A stretch of DNA of 64,000 nt from Brachycybe producta (GCA_036925085.1 JAUPFP010000023.1:92501-156500); one strand, 5' to 3'. Counted from the first letter of the stretch, positions 45,353 through 57,210 are shown. The notes: generated by a model from the letters alone, not told the origin. Numbers and translations are program-made.

Positions 45353-46483
45353 AGAATGAAAAGTTTCTTTTCAATAGAGAGAAGAAGAAAAAATTCCAGG
45401 AACTTGTTCAATATTAATTATGTTATGGTTATGAGCTTTTATGGCCATAAACCTCATTATATTGTAATTGTTTATTATTATTATTGTTATTCGAATAAGT
45501 TGTAACAACAAAAAAAAAGGATTTGTCTTCAATTTTAACCATGTTTGTCCCTGTAGGATGTCCGCCGCCACTTTGAAACATTTGTAAGCAATTTTTCCTA
45601 TGAAGAAAAGTATAAACTAGAATAATAATATCAACCAATCAAAAGTAACCAACAACACCTGTAAAATTAGATTTTAAAGGAGTGAGTGAAGGTAAGAAAG
45701 GGTTATTAGGTGTTTAACAAAAAAAAATGCAATTCTAATAATAAATTTCCAAGATGAAAAGAAGTTTAAAAAAATAATAGATAAATAAGAAATCTTTCTA
45801 ATTTAAACAAATGAATAGAAAAAAATAATGTTTCAAGTATACATTGTTTACAGGGTTTTTTATATGTGAGTGATGATTAGAATAAGGATGAAGACACATG
45901 GGGTGTAAAATTATATAATAATAAAAGGAGACTAGAATACAAAAAAAAATTCTAGATAGAAGTTATTCTAGCCTAGAGATCCGTATAAAGAAATATATAC
46001 ATTGCATAGAATGAATGTATCACGACTGTGTGGTTGTTGGTAGGAAGGTTTTTATTTTTTATTCCTTCCTGGAAATTTGGCCTAGCAAGTGTATTTTGCA
46101 ATGCAATGCATCACTGTTGCCGAGTAGGTCAGCCGCTGCTGGGGTAAATGACCTCAGCTCACCTGAATCTTAGATAGTAGGTCATACACAACATATACAG
46201 CAGTTGGAAAGAGAGAGAGAGAGAGAGAGAGAGAAAAAAAGCCTTATAACCATATGTTGTTTGGTTGGTTCTCTCTCTTTCTATCTGTGTGTGTGTGTGG
46301 ACGTCCTTCCTTGTAATCTCCCACCTTACTCCCTCCCTCCCTCTCTCCCCGAGTCCCTTTCCTTGTAAATTGCATTGTTGAAAAGCAACATTTTGAACAA
46401 GTAGTGTTTGTCTAGAATAAACATAGATGGAGCCACAACACTTTATAAAGTATAATCATAATATGGAAGTAAATTTTGATAAT
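45353..46483. other. Unassigned with microsatellites
   Basis: (TTA)n at 45470-45490, (GA)n at 46208-46236, (GT)n near 46286, CT-rich 46316-46350. 46115-46175 is less AT-rich (GCCGAGTAGGTCAGCCGCTG) and may be part of an unrecognised repeat. No gene. Confidence 0.4.
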
Positions 46484-46774
46484 GGTTATGGCAGTGCCGT
46501 CTTAAGTATTATTGGGGCTCTGGGCTAAGTGAAAAATGGGGGCCCTCCACAGGCTCACCCACAAATGTTACATTTAAACATCAGCCATCTATTTTATAAC
46601 CCATGCCCTCAACTTCTAATTCAGAGGTGGTGGTGGGTTAGAAATTTCCAAAAAAAAAGTTTGTTTTCAAATTTTTAATTTTTTTAAAGTTAAGAGGCGG
46701 GCGGGGGGGGGGGGGGATGGAGCCCTGGGCAACAACCCTGCTAGCCCATGTCTTAAGGTGGCACTAGGTTATTG
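46484..46774. mobile_element. hAT-type MITE
   Basis: The 275-bp element (46492-46766) has ends CAGTGCCGTCTTAAG and CTTAAGGTGGCACTA. It is flanked by GGTTATGG and GGTTATTG (7 of 8 match). Subterminal GGGGCTCTGGGC and GAGCCCTGGGC are inverted. A G run sits at 46700-46715. Confidence 0.78.
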
Positions 46775-47056
46775 AACAATTGATTATCGAACTCTTGAGC
46801 GCTTTTTGGGAGAAACTAGAAAGGATTTTATAAACTAGAAGGGTAGCTTAATTTCAAAATAAACTTTTTATAGACAAAATATTAAAATAATGTCTTGTCT
46901 GCTTAAAGTTGAATCATTTTTAAATTGTTGTAAAAAAAAAACTTATTTTGAAAGATATAATCTTGAAAATATTCTGTAGTGAGTGAGCTACCCTTCTAGT
47001 TTCTAAAACACTTTCTAGTTTCTTTTAATTGTGATCATAAAAATAAACTATTTTAA
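46767..47056. mobile_element. Family B foldback, copy 12
   Basis: ATTATCGAACTCTTGAGCGC, TATAAACTAGAAGGGTAGC, then GAGCTACCCTTCTAGTTTC. The preceding hAT insert lies at its left edge. Confidence 0.7.
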
Positions 47057-47330
47057 ATGAAATGAAAAAGGCCTCAGGAGAAGGATTCAACTTACTCCAG
47101 AAGTCCCAATAATTGCTTAAAAAGCCCATAAATTCATTAATTTACAATTTTATAACTGGGTATAAGAAATCCATGTATATAAAAAAATAAGTTTATATAA
47201 TTTGTTTTTTAATTGCGTGTATAAGTTAAATTCCCGATTTTTATCGCAATAACGTACCTAACATATACTGTGTGTCACATTAAAACATATAAAACTGTAT
47301 AATATACAGTGTAGTTGCCTCATTATAAGA
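47057..47330. other. AT-rich unassigned sequence
   Basis: Nothing recognised apart from a weak inverted pair ATATACAGTGTA / TACACTGTAT around the next feature. Confidence 0.35.
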
Positions 47331-47334
47331 GAGA

Positions 47335-47455
47335 ACGTGTGACGTCATACGGGTTGACAAGCACGTGACAAACTTACCAGACGACATATACACTGTATGT
47401 GAATTGAGCACGTGTAGAAATGACGATGATGCAATTAAATGTTTGTCACGTGAAA
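47335..47455. promoter_or_regulatory. CRE plus three E-box motifs
   Basis: A perfect CRE, TGACGTCA (47340-47347), and three CACGTG E-boxes (47362, 47409, 47447) lie within about 115 bases, two of them as CACGTGA(C/A). This is unusual in an AT-rich setting. Binding and target gene are unknown; an inverted pair around it allows a repeat origin. Confidence 0.3.
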
Positions 47456-47934
47456 AAAAGGAAAAGGTGAGTCAGAGTTGAAGAGTGTCCGTCAGTACAT
47501 TTCTATGGGAGTGCTAGTAGCGCCATCTCATGCTACTCGTACAAAATAAATGATCTACTTGCGTACGAAGGTCGTAAGTGACAAACTGTTTGTGCTGCTG
47601 CTGTTAATTAATTGCAAACCACAACAAGTATCTCTACTTCTAGAATTATTATTACTTTTTGTAATAAAAGAGTTCCATCATTATCTGACACCCTGTACAT
47701 TCTATTTTTACATCGTTTGTACTAACCTATAATTAAATAAAATTATTAAAAAAGATAATTATAAAAAATACATTGTTTTTTTATAAATGAAATAATGAAT
47801 CTAAATTTCAACATTTAATTGAGTTTGAAGTCATTTTTTTGTTGTTAGTTAGTTTTAATTGGGAAGAGAATCACAACGAAATGCAAGTTTTAACAATTTT
47901 AATTGTGAGACATAATCAGGAGAATACATTACGG
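47456..47934. other. AT-rich unassigned sequence
   Basis: AGCGCCATCT at 47519 is a CTCF-core-like word. Frame at 47550 is hydrophobic and unrecognised. Confidence 0.35.
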
Positions 47935-48290
47935 TATATATGACAAATATTGTCCCTATGTGTATCATATCTTTATGACTGGTGCACAAGTATCATTTGA
48001 CATTCATAAAATGATAGATCATAAGCTGTGACATCATTTATTAAGCTAAAGGGGCATCATTACAAAAAGATAATAAGACTTCATCATATGACAGTAAATT
48101 GTCACATCTAGCTTATAACCTAATAATAGTTAGAAAAATAAATTACAAAATATTATTATGACAAATGTTATCAACTTATCACATAACTGCCATTGACTGG
48201 TGTATACAGAATAATATGACAAGTCATAAAATAATAGTGCACAAGCAGTGACATCATAAGGTATGATTGTCCTAATTTTATGCCTTTTTT
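47935..48290. repeat. TATGACAG-rich repeat, foldback form
   Basis: CATATGACAGTAAATTGTCAC then ATCTAGCTTATAA matches 34690-34720 in reverse. ATTATGACAAATGTTATC and GTGACATCATAAGG are shared with other parts of this stretch in opposite orientation. Confidence 0.5.
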
Positions 48291-48399
48291 TCTGTAATGA
48301 GGATCTAGATCTAAAAATTATGATTAGTTTAAAATACTTCTTGATCATTTCTTATTTTATTTAAAACTGAAATTCCATCTAGCTGTAGAATGTTATAAG

Positions 48400-48714
48400 T
48401 TAAGATGGTTTATGAACAGCTGATTTTCGTACTCTTGATTGATTATTCTGTCTTTCAGCATTAAGATTGCGAGAAAAACTACAAAGTATTTTAAAAACTA
48501 GAAGGGTAGCTCAATCAAAAAAGTACCATCTCCTTAAGTGACGCAACTTTCAAACTGACATAAAAAAAGCTTATTTTGAAAGATATATAAAGTGATTAAG
48601 CTATTCTTCTAGTTTTTTAAAACAAATTCAAGTTTTTCTTCATTTTGCATCTGAAAAAGACACAAAACAATCAAAAGTTCGTGAGTCGTTTGCACTTTAA
48701 AAACCACCTTAAAA
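48400..48714. mobile_element. Family B foldback, copy 13
   Basis: TTAAGATGGTTTATGAACAG then CTGATTTTCG and TTCTGTCTTTCAGCATTAAG on the left. CTATTCTTCTAGTTTTTTAAA and CACTTTAAAAACCACCTTAA on the right. Confidence 0.73.
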
Positions 48715-49814
48715 CGTGTAGGTTACACGAGTACATATATTATACATATTTTACAAGAAAGGCATTTTAGGAAGAAGAAAAAAAAAATACGTTATAAACT
48801 TTTATAGCATTTCACTGACATGTGAAATTTTGCTGTAATATGTCATCAATCTCATCATCATCATCATTCAGGGCAATGTATTCATGGTATACATTTTTCT
48901 TACTTCCTAGAAGTATCACTAGGTGTCTTATACATTTACAGGTGTAGATTCAAATCACAGATAGGAAACTCAAAATGAGATTTTATAAATTTCAACAACA
49001 AAAAAAATGGCAAAGACATACAATGTATGTCTGACATCAGGTTAATTAAATTCATCCAACATAAACAAAACAAAAATTCTTGTCAAACTAACACAAAAAA
49101 ATATTTCTTCTAAAATGTACCCACATGTCTACCATCTCGCTCTCTAGAGCTTCCTTCAACAATTCCAACTTATTTACTATTTGACCAATTATTTAAGAGA
49201 AATATATATTCAGGACTATGAACTTTGTGCCAAATTATTTTGCATTGTTTATTCGTTTTGCAACATAATTTTTTGTGCAAACAACACAGAAAAAGAGAGA
49301 GATTTTTCTTTTCTTTCTATATTTGGATATGGTTAGTTTGTAAAACGGTTTTTATACTCCTTTATTTTTTTTCCCCCAAATTAAAGTGAAAGTAATAAGT
49401 GAGCTTGAAACAAAAATTTCGTTGTCCTCATTTCAAGCTTTCAACATACTTTTTTTTTTTAAATCCATTATTATTTTTTTTACTTATTGTTGTCACGTTC
49501 AAAGAAGAAAAGAAAAATACTCCTTTTATGAAGATTTAAGAATGGAATAATAATTATTATGTAATGCGAATATTATTAATATAATAATAATAATGAACGC
49601 ATTTTATAGAGCAAGTACAAACACTTTTTAAAAGTATGAATTGAATGAAATCAAAAACTTTTTTTTGTTTTGCATTCACTTGGTTGAGTTGACGATGCAT
49701 TTGCTTATGTTGCTTTTGGACAACATTGTCCTTCTGTCATAAGCCTTTTGGGCTGCTTTACAGAGTAATTATTCAAAGTCATATAGCAGCATTTAAAGTG
49801 TGTCCACGACTCCA
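48715..49814. other. AT-rich unassigned sequence
   Basis: (ATC)n at 48850-48868 and (TAA)n at 49570-49594. No coding frame over 60 codons is worth keeping. Confidence 0.45.
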
Positions 49815-50335
49815 CATCTCGAACTCTTTGATTTATTTTGTCTTCGAGGGACAAAATGATTAGAAACTTGAATGTGTTTTAGAAACTAGAAGAGTAGTTG
49901 AATTACTTAAAGCGACGATCAACATTGGCAATATTTAAAGCCAAGATTTACTGTAATGTAAACTTGAATTAATTGTAATTGCCAATGTGATAATACTTTT
50001 GCAAGACTTAAAGTACTTAGTTTCTTGCAAGAAAAATAGGAAGTGTGATCAAAAGTATTTTTATGTTTCATATCTTTCAAAATAAGCTTTTTATGTGAAT
50101 TTGAAAATGATCCAACGTCATGCAGACAACGCTTAGGAGGCGATATTTTTTGTTAAAAAAAATGTTGTCTATAAAAGGTTTATTAGGAAAAAATATGAAC
50201 ATGAAAATATCCTTAAGATGATTCAGCTACCTTTCTAGTTTCTAAAACACTTTCCTATTTTTTTTTAAATTTTACTGGTTAAAGACGCAATAATCAAGCG
50301 CGCGTTCGAAAATCGGTTGTTCATAAATTAATCAT
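49815..50335. mobile_element. Family B foldback, copy 14, interrupted
   Basis: TCTCGAACTCTTTG, GTTTTAGAAACTAGAAGAG on the left. GCTACCTTTCTAGTTTCTAAA on the right. An unrelated piece (about 49910-50055) with the inverted words ACATTGGCAATATTTAA / ATTGCCAATGTG interrupts the left part. Confidence 0.7.
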
Positions 50336-50379
50336 ATGATCCAGTAACCACATCCGGAAACAAACCAGTATTTCAAATT

Positions 50380-50600
50380 ATTTTAAGTTGGTTTATGAAC
50401 AGCTGTTTTTTTTTAACTTAGTTATTCTGCATTTCATGAGCCAACAATATTAAGGAGAAATTTGAAAGTGTGCTAGAAACTAGAATGATAGCTGAATAAT
50501 CACTTTAAACTTATTTTCATATTTAATACTTTTGAAAATGGCCTACTTGCAGTCATATGTTACATTTTTCAATTCATGAATAAATGTGAAACTTGTCCAT
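50380..50600. repeat. Family B left half
   Basis: TTAAGTTGGTTTATGAACAG, then GTGTGCTAGAAACTAGAATG. No matching right half. Confidence 0.6.
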
Positions 50601-50696
50601 TTTTGAGTTGCCAAAAATTTTAGTTTAAAAATGACTAAAATACAACTACATTTTGGTTGGTGCATGCTATCTTAAAAATGCTATTATGGAATCAGG

Positions 50697-51130
50697 GTGG
50701 ATTGATGAAATTGATTTAAATTACAGATTTATATCGCGATTTTAAATCAATTGATTTTTTTTTTTCAGTAATTTAAATCACGATTTAATCAAAAGTAATT
50801 GGCAACACCATAAAAATGAAGTGATTTAAACCGCATTTTTAATATTTTTTGGATTTTTTTGTATATAAAAATGAAAATGAAATGAATTCATTATAAATTA
50901 TATGCTTTAACAGGTTGAACCATTTTTCATGCGTGGATTTTCAGTTAATAAAAGGGCAATTTTACGAGAGAAAAAATTATGAAAATAAAATTTGATTTAA
51001 ATAAGAAAATCCAATTTTTTGTTAATTTGTATGGAATTTACCTCTTCTAAAAAAATTCAATTAATTTCAAATTTTTTAAAAAAATGAATTTAATAAACTT
51101 TTATTATAAAAGTTAATTCTTAAAAGAAAA
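50697..51130 (+). mobile_element. hAT-type MITE (family K), copy 2, truncated
   Basis: CAGGGTGGATTGATGAAATTG starts the left end, with ATTTAAATC palindromes as in 5306-5648. The right ATCCACCCTG end is missing. Confidence 0.6.
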
Positions 51131-51233
51131 AGAAAATCACTGCAAGATTTGCTCGAATTTCAATCTTGAGAATATAATAATTCTACAATATATCGCATCT
51201 ATTTCTTGTAATTTTTCATTACACGAAATGCAT

Positions 51234-51791
51234 GTCCATGCCAAATTGAACAAGCGCCAAACTGAACAAGCGCCAAATTGAACAAGCGCCAAATTGAACA
51301 AACGCCAAACTGAATAAACGCCAAATGGAACAAACGCCAAACTGAATAAAAGCCAAATGGAACAAACGCCAAACTGAACAAGCGCCAAACTGAATAACCG
51401 CCAAAATGTGATAAACACATGGTTAGGTTAGGATTGGTTTGGTTAGGTTAGGTTAGGATTGGTTAGGATTGGTTAGGTTAGGTTAGGATTGGTTAGGATT
51501 GGTTAGGTTAGGTTAGGTTAGCATGTTCTGTTTGTAAATCTGCACAGTCTGACGTCTATAAAAGCTCACAATATTTGGACCATCACAATTTACAAAAAAC
51601 CTGAATAACCGCCAAACTGAATAAACGCCAAATGGAACAAACGCCAAACTGAATAAGCGCCAAATGGAACAAACGCCAAACTGAATAAGCGCCAAATGGA
51701 AGAAACGCCAAACTGAATAAAAGCCAAAGATTTGGCGGTTATTCAGTTTGGCGTTTGTTCAATTTGGCGCTTATTCAGTCGCCCCGTCCAT
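51234..51791. mobile_element. Family E element, second long copy (inverted)
   Basis: The element (about 51240-51785) has the same order as the 41334 copy but in reverse orientation. Monomers, a TTAGG/ATTGG array (51421-51524), the 70-bp unique piece, then two opposed minisatellite blocks and the terminus GGCGCTTATTCAGTCGCCCC. Translating the shared 60-codon reading gives 58 identical residues between copies, so DNA identity is very high. GTCCAT flanks both sides; the left end has lost its terminal bases. Confidence 0.85.
51421..51524 (+). repeat. (TTAGG)n-like array with ATTGG variants
   Basis: About 20 pentamers, mostly TTAGG with interspersed ATTGG. Same phase and neighbours as the array at 41664-41815. 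Confidence 0.85.
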
Positions 51792-51885
51792 TTCGCAAAA
51801 TGAACATAAATTGATGTGATCCAAAACACGAAATAAACATACATTTCGTTTAATGGACAATTACACTAAATGGATGCAACAATGT

Positions 51886-52756
51886 ATAATCTTAAGAGTA
51901 CTACAAAAAAAAATCACACAAAAAACTTCATAAATTATCTATGTTAGCTATACAACAATTAAAAATTTATACAAAAAAAAAGTCTATCAGGAGTTTTAAA
52001 AAAAATATTTTAAAATATAACAATAAAGAAATCGATTTTGAATGCAATTTAATGGAATATAAATTTTCTTATTTGAAAACCTTTTTTTTTTGCTTTTCAT
52101 ATTTACTTTTGTAAACTCAGGTACAAAAATCTTCACCTTACAAAAAAAAACTTGAAAAAAAAAACCTATATAATGTCCAAATACCAGACATGTTTTGTAT
52201 ATAATATCATTGTAGGAAAGAGAGGAAGAGGATTGAGGGGTTGGAGGGGTTGAATTTGGCTTTGACCCACCCCTGAAAAAAATGAGGGTCACGGTCATAA
52301 TATAGCCTTTTGAGGCCGATACATGAAAAAAAAAAACATTTTGTTATCCAGACTCAGGACAGGTTCTTTGGGTATTTTTTTCTTCCTTCTTTTCATATGG
52401 CACCCTTACATCCCCCCAAAATATCACCATTGTACTTTCATAGTAAACTCCTAACACCCCCTTCTAGTCTATATAATGGGGTGTAATAATCCTGCAGGTG
52501 GTAATACTTTTTTTATGGAGGTTTTTTGCTTCTTCTTCTTAAAAAAAAATGTTATATAAAAGGGATTTTTTGTTAAAATGTCAGAATATATTATATTCAA
52601 ATATATTTCCGTTAATATTAAAGGATCTTGAATTGAATCCCCCCATTCCTTGAAAAAGTTGACTTGAATATAAACTTTATTGTTAAAAGCAACTTCTCCA
52701 TAGTATCTAGTTGTAAGAGTGGAATTTTTTTGAACAAATAATTTTATATTTTATTT
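51886..52756. other. AT-rich unassigned sequence
   Basis: The minus-strand 100-codon frame at 51996-52298 has no recognised domain. C-rich patches at 52410 and 52640. Confidence 0.4.
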
Positions 52757-53112
52757 TAAGGTTGTTTTAAAGTGTAAACGCCTCTCTGAAACTCAGGTGC
52801 AAAATGAAGAGAAAATGGAATTTGTTTTAAAAACTAGAAGGGTAGCTCAATCACTTAAGGTTATTTTCAATGTTGATACTTTTCAATATAAGCTTTTTTA
52901 ATAATGAGCTTGAAAATGACCCAACTTTAAGCAGACAAATTATTTTTTAAATTCTATAAAAAGTTTATTTTGAAATATATCAATATTAAAATACTTTTAA
53001 GTCATTGTGCTACCATTCTAGTTTTAAAAACACTTTCTAGTTTCTCTTAATTTTGCTATTGAAAAAATACAGAATTATCAAGAGTTTGAAAATCAGCTGT
53101 TCGTAAACTAAT
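52757..53112. mobile_element. Family B foldback, copy 16 (near full length)
   Basis: TTTTAAAGTGTAAACGCCTC, AACTCAGGTGCAAAATGAAG, AAACTAGAAGGGTAGCTCAA. Middle GACCCAACTTTAAGCAGAC. Right TACCATTCTAGTTTTAAAAAC, TTCTCTTAATTTTGCTATTG, TTTGAAAATCAGCTGTTCG. Confidence 0.78.
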
Positions 53113-53390
53113 TTAATTATTTTAATATTGACATCTTTCACAGTAATTTTTTTTATCGACAAAAAAATTAACATAATCATAAAATTTCTTTTAACAAAAA
53201 TCTTTTAATAAATTCTAAAAGTTCTTATATACTTAACATAAAAAAGCTTATTTTGAAAGATATCAATATGAAAATAACCATAGATGATTGAGCTACCCTT
53301 CTAGTTTCTAAAACACGTTCTAATTTTTCTTAATTAGACTTTTGAAAGAAAATTCGATAATCAGCTAGTTTCATAAACCATCTTAATGAA
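53113..53390. repeat. Family B right-half copy
   Basis: GAAAGATATCAATATGAAAA, GAGCTACCCTTCTAGTTTC and TTCGATAATCAGCTAGTTTC. Directly follows copy 16. Confidence 0.65.
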
Positions 53391-53884
53391 AACAAAATTT
53401 TAATAATCAGTACAGAAAAAAATAAAAATTTGTTATAATTTAAATAAAATTATTTAAATTCTGATAGGGAATTGAACTTTTTTTCAAAAAAAAAAAACCG
53501 AGGAGGTTAAAACCTAAGGGTCATTGGCCCTTGTTCACCTGTTCCTCTCGAATATGCCCTTAACAACAATAATCTCCACCCCTCTCACCCTAGCTATGTA
53601 TTGTTGTTCTGACTCCTGCTGATAACAAGAAGAGGAAGGAGGAAGGGGAGAGGGTAGAAGGTGTATATTTTTTTTGTAAAGGGACCTTAAATTTTGGGTG
53701 GACCAAGTACAAATAAAAAGAAAAGAACCGAACTGAAGAAGATTAAGAAAAAAGTACAGTTAGGATATCTCGTTCACGTCAATAGTAATTGTTTAACACA
53801 TCCATAATAAAAACACTCCATCCAGGATTTCTTCTACAATTGTTCCCGACTTTACTCAAATCGGAAGAAGACGTCAAAACCCCT
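53391..53884. other. Unassigned sequence
   Basis: 53510-53680 is less AT-rich, with GA-rich 53625-53660. No gene is recognised. Confidence 0.35.
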
Positions 53885-54345
53885 TTTTTCTCGTTGTAAT
53901 TCCATCTGGAATGATTTTTAATCTTGGACGACGTTGATTGTTGGAGGTGGAGGCTAGCAGTAACGTGAAAACAAACAAAAAAAGTGAACAAACGAGCGGT
54001 TAAATAGCATTTAAAGCGGAATGAAGCGCAAAAAAAAAGAAATTTACAAGTGATGATAAAGTATGGATTTTATATAGAAATAGTGTATTTTAAACAATGA
54101 ACAAAAATACTTTTAGCCGTGTTTTCATCTCATCGCTTTTATTTGTAAATTCTTTTTTTTTTGCGCTCCATTCCGCTTCTGCAATCTGTTATAATTGCAT
54201 AATATGCTTTTTGGCAATTTTGCTATTTAACGGCTACCTGCACGGCATTGTTAGCCTCCACCTCCAACCCTCGGCGTTGTCCGAGATAGAATTGTCTCAA
54301 AAAATAAAAATCGTCCAAGATGGGTGTGGAATACAGCCTTTTTTT
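53885..54345. mobile_element. Foldback element of about 460 bp
   Basis: Left TTCCATCTGGAATG...ATCTTGGACGA...GGAGGTGGAGGCTA and GCGGAATGAAGCGCAAAAAA. Right TTTTTTTGCGCTCCATTCCGC, TAGCCTCCACCTCC, TCGTCCAAGAT. Both open frames (53779- and 54097+) read the same palindrome and are not genes. Confidence 0.7.
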
Positions 54346-54700
54346 TCTTGCCTATAAGTTAACTTTTATCACCCTTTTGTAATCAAATCACAAACGGTCA
54401 TGCTACATTAGTTAAAGAACTTTAAATAAAGAAATTCACACAGGAAGGAAGATGTTAATACTATTTTTATAATAAAACATTTGATGAAAAATGATTGCAG
54501 ATGTGTGTTCAAACTTCAAAAAGGTTTTTTTTGTCTTTTATGTTGAAGTCAATTATTCAAATTCATCATAATGATTTATTTTGCATTATGTTTAACTACA
54601 TTATTTGAATGCAAAACCAATGATTATTCAATCAATGAACAGGAAAATATACATTTGATTTAATGGTAAATAGTTGAAAAGGAAAAAAAAAACATTTTGA
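54346..54700. other. AT-rich unassigned sequence
   Basis: Nothing recognised. Confidence 0.4.
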
Positions 54701-54905
54701 ACTGTAATTTGGCCTAAAGCCTGTTTCACACCATGAAGTTATGCATAAGCAATGTAAGGTGGTTCTACTGCGCATTGTACATATGCAATTTAGTTTATTT
54801 CAACAGTGCACATGCGCAGCAAAAAGTGACTTTGCATTACTTCTGCTTTACTTCATTTTGTGCATTACTTCTGCTTTACTTCATTTTGTGCATTACGTCT
54901 TATTA
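54701..54905. repeat. Possible TIR remnant with a tandem duplication
   Basis: A 28-bp unit (CATTACTTCTGCTTTACTTC plus ATTTTGTG) occurs twice in tandem at about 54834-54891. ACTGCGCATTG and ACATGCGCAGCAAAAAGTG give a weak inverted pair. Confidence 0.5.
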
Positions 54906-55026
54906 AGTTATTAGCAAAAAAAAAAAGGTCAAAGTAAACCTCAAAAGTTTGAACTTTTTCTGAAAAGTACAAAATTGTAGGACGTTTACACATAATTGGT
55001 TTAATCTTGACTTTCCCATACCTGAC

Positions 55027-55368
55027 TTAAGGTGGTTTTAAAGTGTAAACGTCTCTTTCAGGTGTAAATTGAAGAGAAACGTGACTTGTGTTTTAGAAAC
55101 TAGAAGGGTAGCGTACGGAATCACTTAAGGATATATGTTCTTGTTGATATCTTTCAAAATATGCGTTTTTGTCAGTTTAAAAATGATCCAATGATATTTT
55201 TTTTAAAATTTTCGTCTATTAAAAGTTGATTTTGAAAGATATGAACATGAAAATATGCTTAAATGATTGAGCTATACCCTTTTCTAGTTTCTAAAACACT
55301 TTCAAGTCGCTCCAGAAAGTCAGAATAATCAAGAGTTCTAAATCAGCTATTCATAAACCATCTCAACT
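55027..55368. mobile_element. Family B foldback, copy 18
   Basis: TTAAGGTGGTTTTAAAGTGT, CTCTTTCAGGTGTAAATTG, TTTAGAAACTAGAAGGGTAG. Right: GAGCTATACCCTTTTCTAG and AGTTCTAAATCAGCTATTC. Confidence 0.75.
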
Positions 55369-56111
55369 TTTTTTTTTTTGTAATTTTCTGAAAAGTTTGT
55401 GCAAAAATGATGTAACCGGTGAGGTAATTTCAAATTTTAGCAAAGAACTATAATGACAGTCAATTGTTATAACAGTAGGCCTATATAGATATATTACACG
55501 AAGAAATGACTAGTTAACTTTTATATCATTTCGACTGACTTTACTACAAATCATAGGTGGGTTTGACAGTTTCTTTTTTATTTCATTGCCAATCAAATAT
55601 TAGTAACCATTTGAACTGCTAACCAGTAAGAAGTAGTACTTTGGTATACGTGTATATAATTTATGTTCCTTGTGTTATATGTGAGACTTTATGAAGGCGT
55701 TCAAGGTAAACTAATCACTAGTAACTACCCCAAAGTAACCCCCTGGAACGTATAGGACACATCCTTCCTATGGGATGCGGTCGTTTTATATCATAACTTC
55801 GTTAAGTTTTCAATACATTTTGACATTGAAAATTAAAGAAGACTTTTTAAATGATTAAATATAAAAAATAATGGACAAATTGAAGATAAAATCTGATTTA
55901 TTGTTATTCTAAAAGATTTTTTTTAATTAGTTTTTTTTTATCAAAATTTTGTGAAAAACAATTTTCAAATTTCTATGTAGAGTCAATTTATAAGATGTTT
56001 TTTTTTAAATATTTTGCTAAATTCGCATACCATTCTAGTTTTTAACAAATTTCGGAATTTGTTGAAGTAATAGCTAAGGCTAAAATTCAAAGAAGGAAAC
56101 TTATTATTTGA
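55369..56111. other. Unassigned sequence
   Basis: A B-like TTCTAGTTTTTAACAAATTTC at 56034. Nothing else. Confidence 0.4.
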
Positions 56112-56205
56112 ACTCTCTCTCTCTCTCTCTGTTTCTGTCTCTCTTTCTCTCTCTCTCTGTCTCTCTCTTTCTCTCTCTCTCTCTGTCTCTCTCTCTGTCT
56201 CTCTT

Positions 56206-56236
<31 letters not shown>

Positions 56237-56245
56237 TTCGCTCTT
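56112..56245. repeat. (CT)n microsatellite, compound
   Basis: CT runs with CTGTCT interruptions. The R/E and S/L frames over it are artefacts. Confidence 0.95.
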
Positions 56246-56403
56246 TCTGAGCAGGGTTCTAAATACTGTATGTGCTGTAAGTCTGTTCTGAGGGTTCAAG
56301 TCAAAGTTCAAGTGCCAAAGGTCGTATTCTTAATGACTGCTTAGTCAAAGCTAGTGCTAAACTCATGAACTTTTTTCATGTAAAAATTGATAATGTTAGC
56401 ACC

Positions 56404-56730
56404 GGTGGCGCTGAGTAAGCGTGAAATGAAACAAACGCCAAACTGAATAAACAATAAACTGAATAAACGCCAATTAAACAAGCGCCCAACTGAATAAGCT
56501 CCAAACTTAATAAACGCCAAACTGTATAGAAGCCAAAAATTTGGCGCTTATTCAGTTTTGCAGTTGTTATATTTTGCCATCATTCAGTGCCAAAATGGAA
56601 CAAACTCCAAACTGAATAAGCGCGAAATTGAACAAACGCCAAATTGAATAAACAATAAACTGAATAAACGCCAAAAAATTGGCGCTTATTCAGTTTGGCA
56701 TTTGTTCAATTTGGCGCTTATTCCGTCGCC
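56404..56730. mobile_element. Family E copy, no TTAGG array
   Basis: Left GGTGGCGCTGAGTAAGCG, right GGCGCTTATTCCGTCGCC. Two head-to-head minisatellite blocks with monomers such as AACTGAATAAACGCCA. The left flank GTTAGCACC and right flank GTTAGAGAA share GTTAG, a possible worn duplication. Confidence 0.75.
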
Positions 56731-56905
56731 TCGTTAGAGAACTTACCTTTGACTTCAAAATAAGTAAGAATACGATCCCCCTAAGATTTCTTCTTGAAGT
56801 TGGGCCTAAGTTGGCGCCCATTATTTAGGTTTAACTCCTGTAATTGAAAATGTATTAGCAAATTTAATTATGAGCTACCCCTCATTTATAAACACAAGTT
56901 CAATG

Positions 56906-57210
56906 ATAAGTGTACACACATGAGTTAAATGAATTCAAATTAAATGTGTTTAGGTGAATTATACGGAATCCAGTTAAGGACATGAACACTAAATAAAAAT
57001 TGACTTTATTATTAATATTTTAAATTGAAATACTAAATCAATAATTTAATGTAAATAGTTTATCTGATTATATTTAAGTATTAACTCAATATTTTCAGAT
57101 TATTAACTGAAGAAATTGAATTCGATGTATTGTTTGTTTGTCCTTCACAGGGCTCTGTAGAACACGTTTATTATTTAAATGCACTTAAATTATCAGGTGT
57201 GTACGAGGTA
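56906..57210 (+). mobile_element. MITE family A, copy 6
   Basis: GTGTACACACATGAGTTAAA to GTGTGTACGAGG before TA. All landmarks are present; the extreme left end is diverged. Confidence 0.72.

Larger units (their letters stand above)
51205..51885. mobile_element. Family H hairpin copy 2, split by E
   Basis: Left ATTACACGAAATGCATGTCC and right TCCATTTCGCAAAATGAAC...ACATACATTTCGTTTAATGG match H copy 1 when E (51240-51785) is removed. Confidence 0.68.

Noticed and set aside
46115..46175. Possible tRNA-derived SINE head
   Set aside because: I could not place both A and B box motifs or a cloverleaf.
53779..54357. Two opposed 70-86-codon frames
   Set aside because: They are the two arms of a foldback element.
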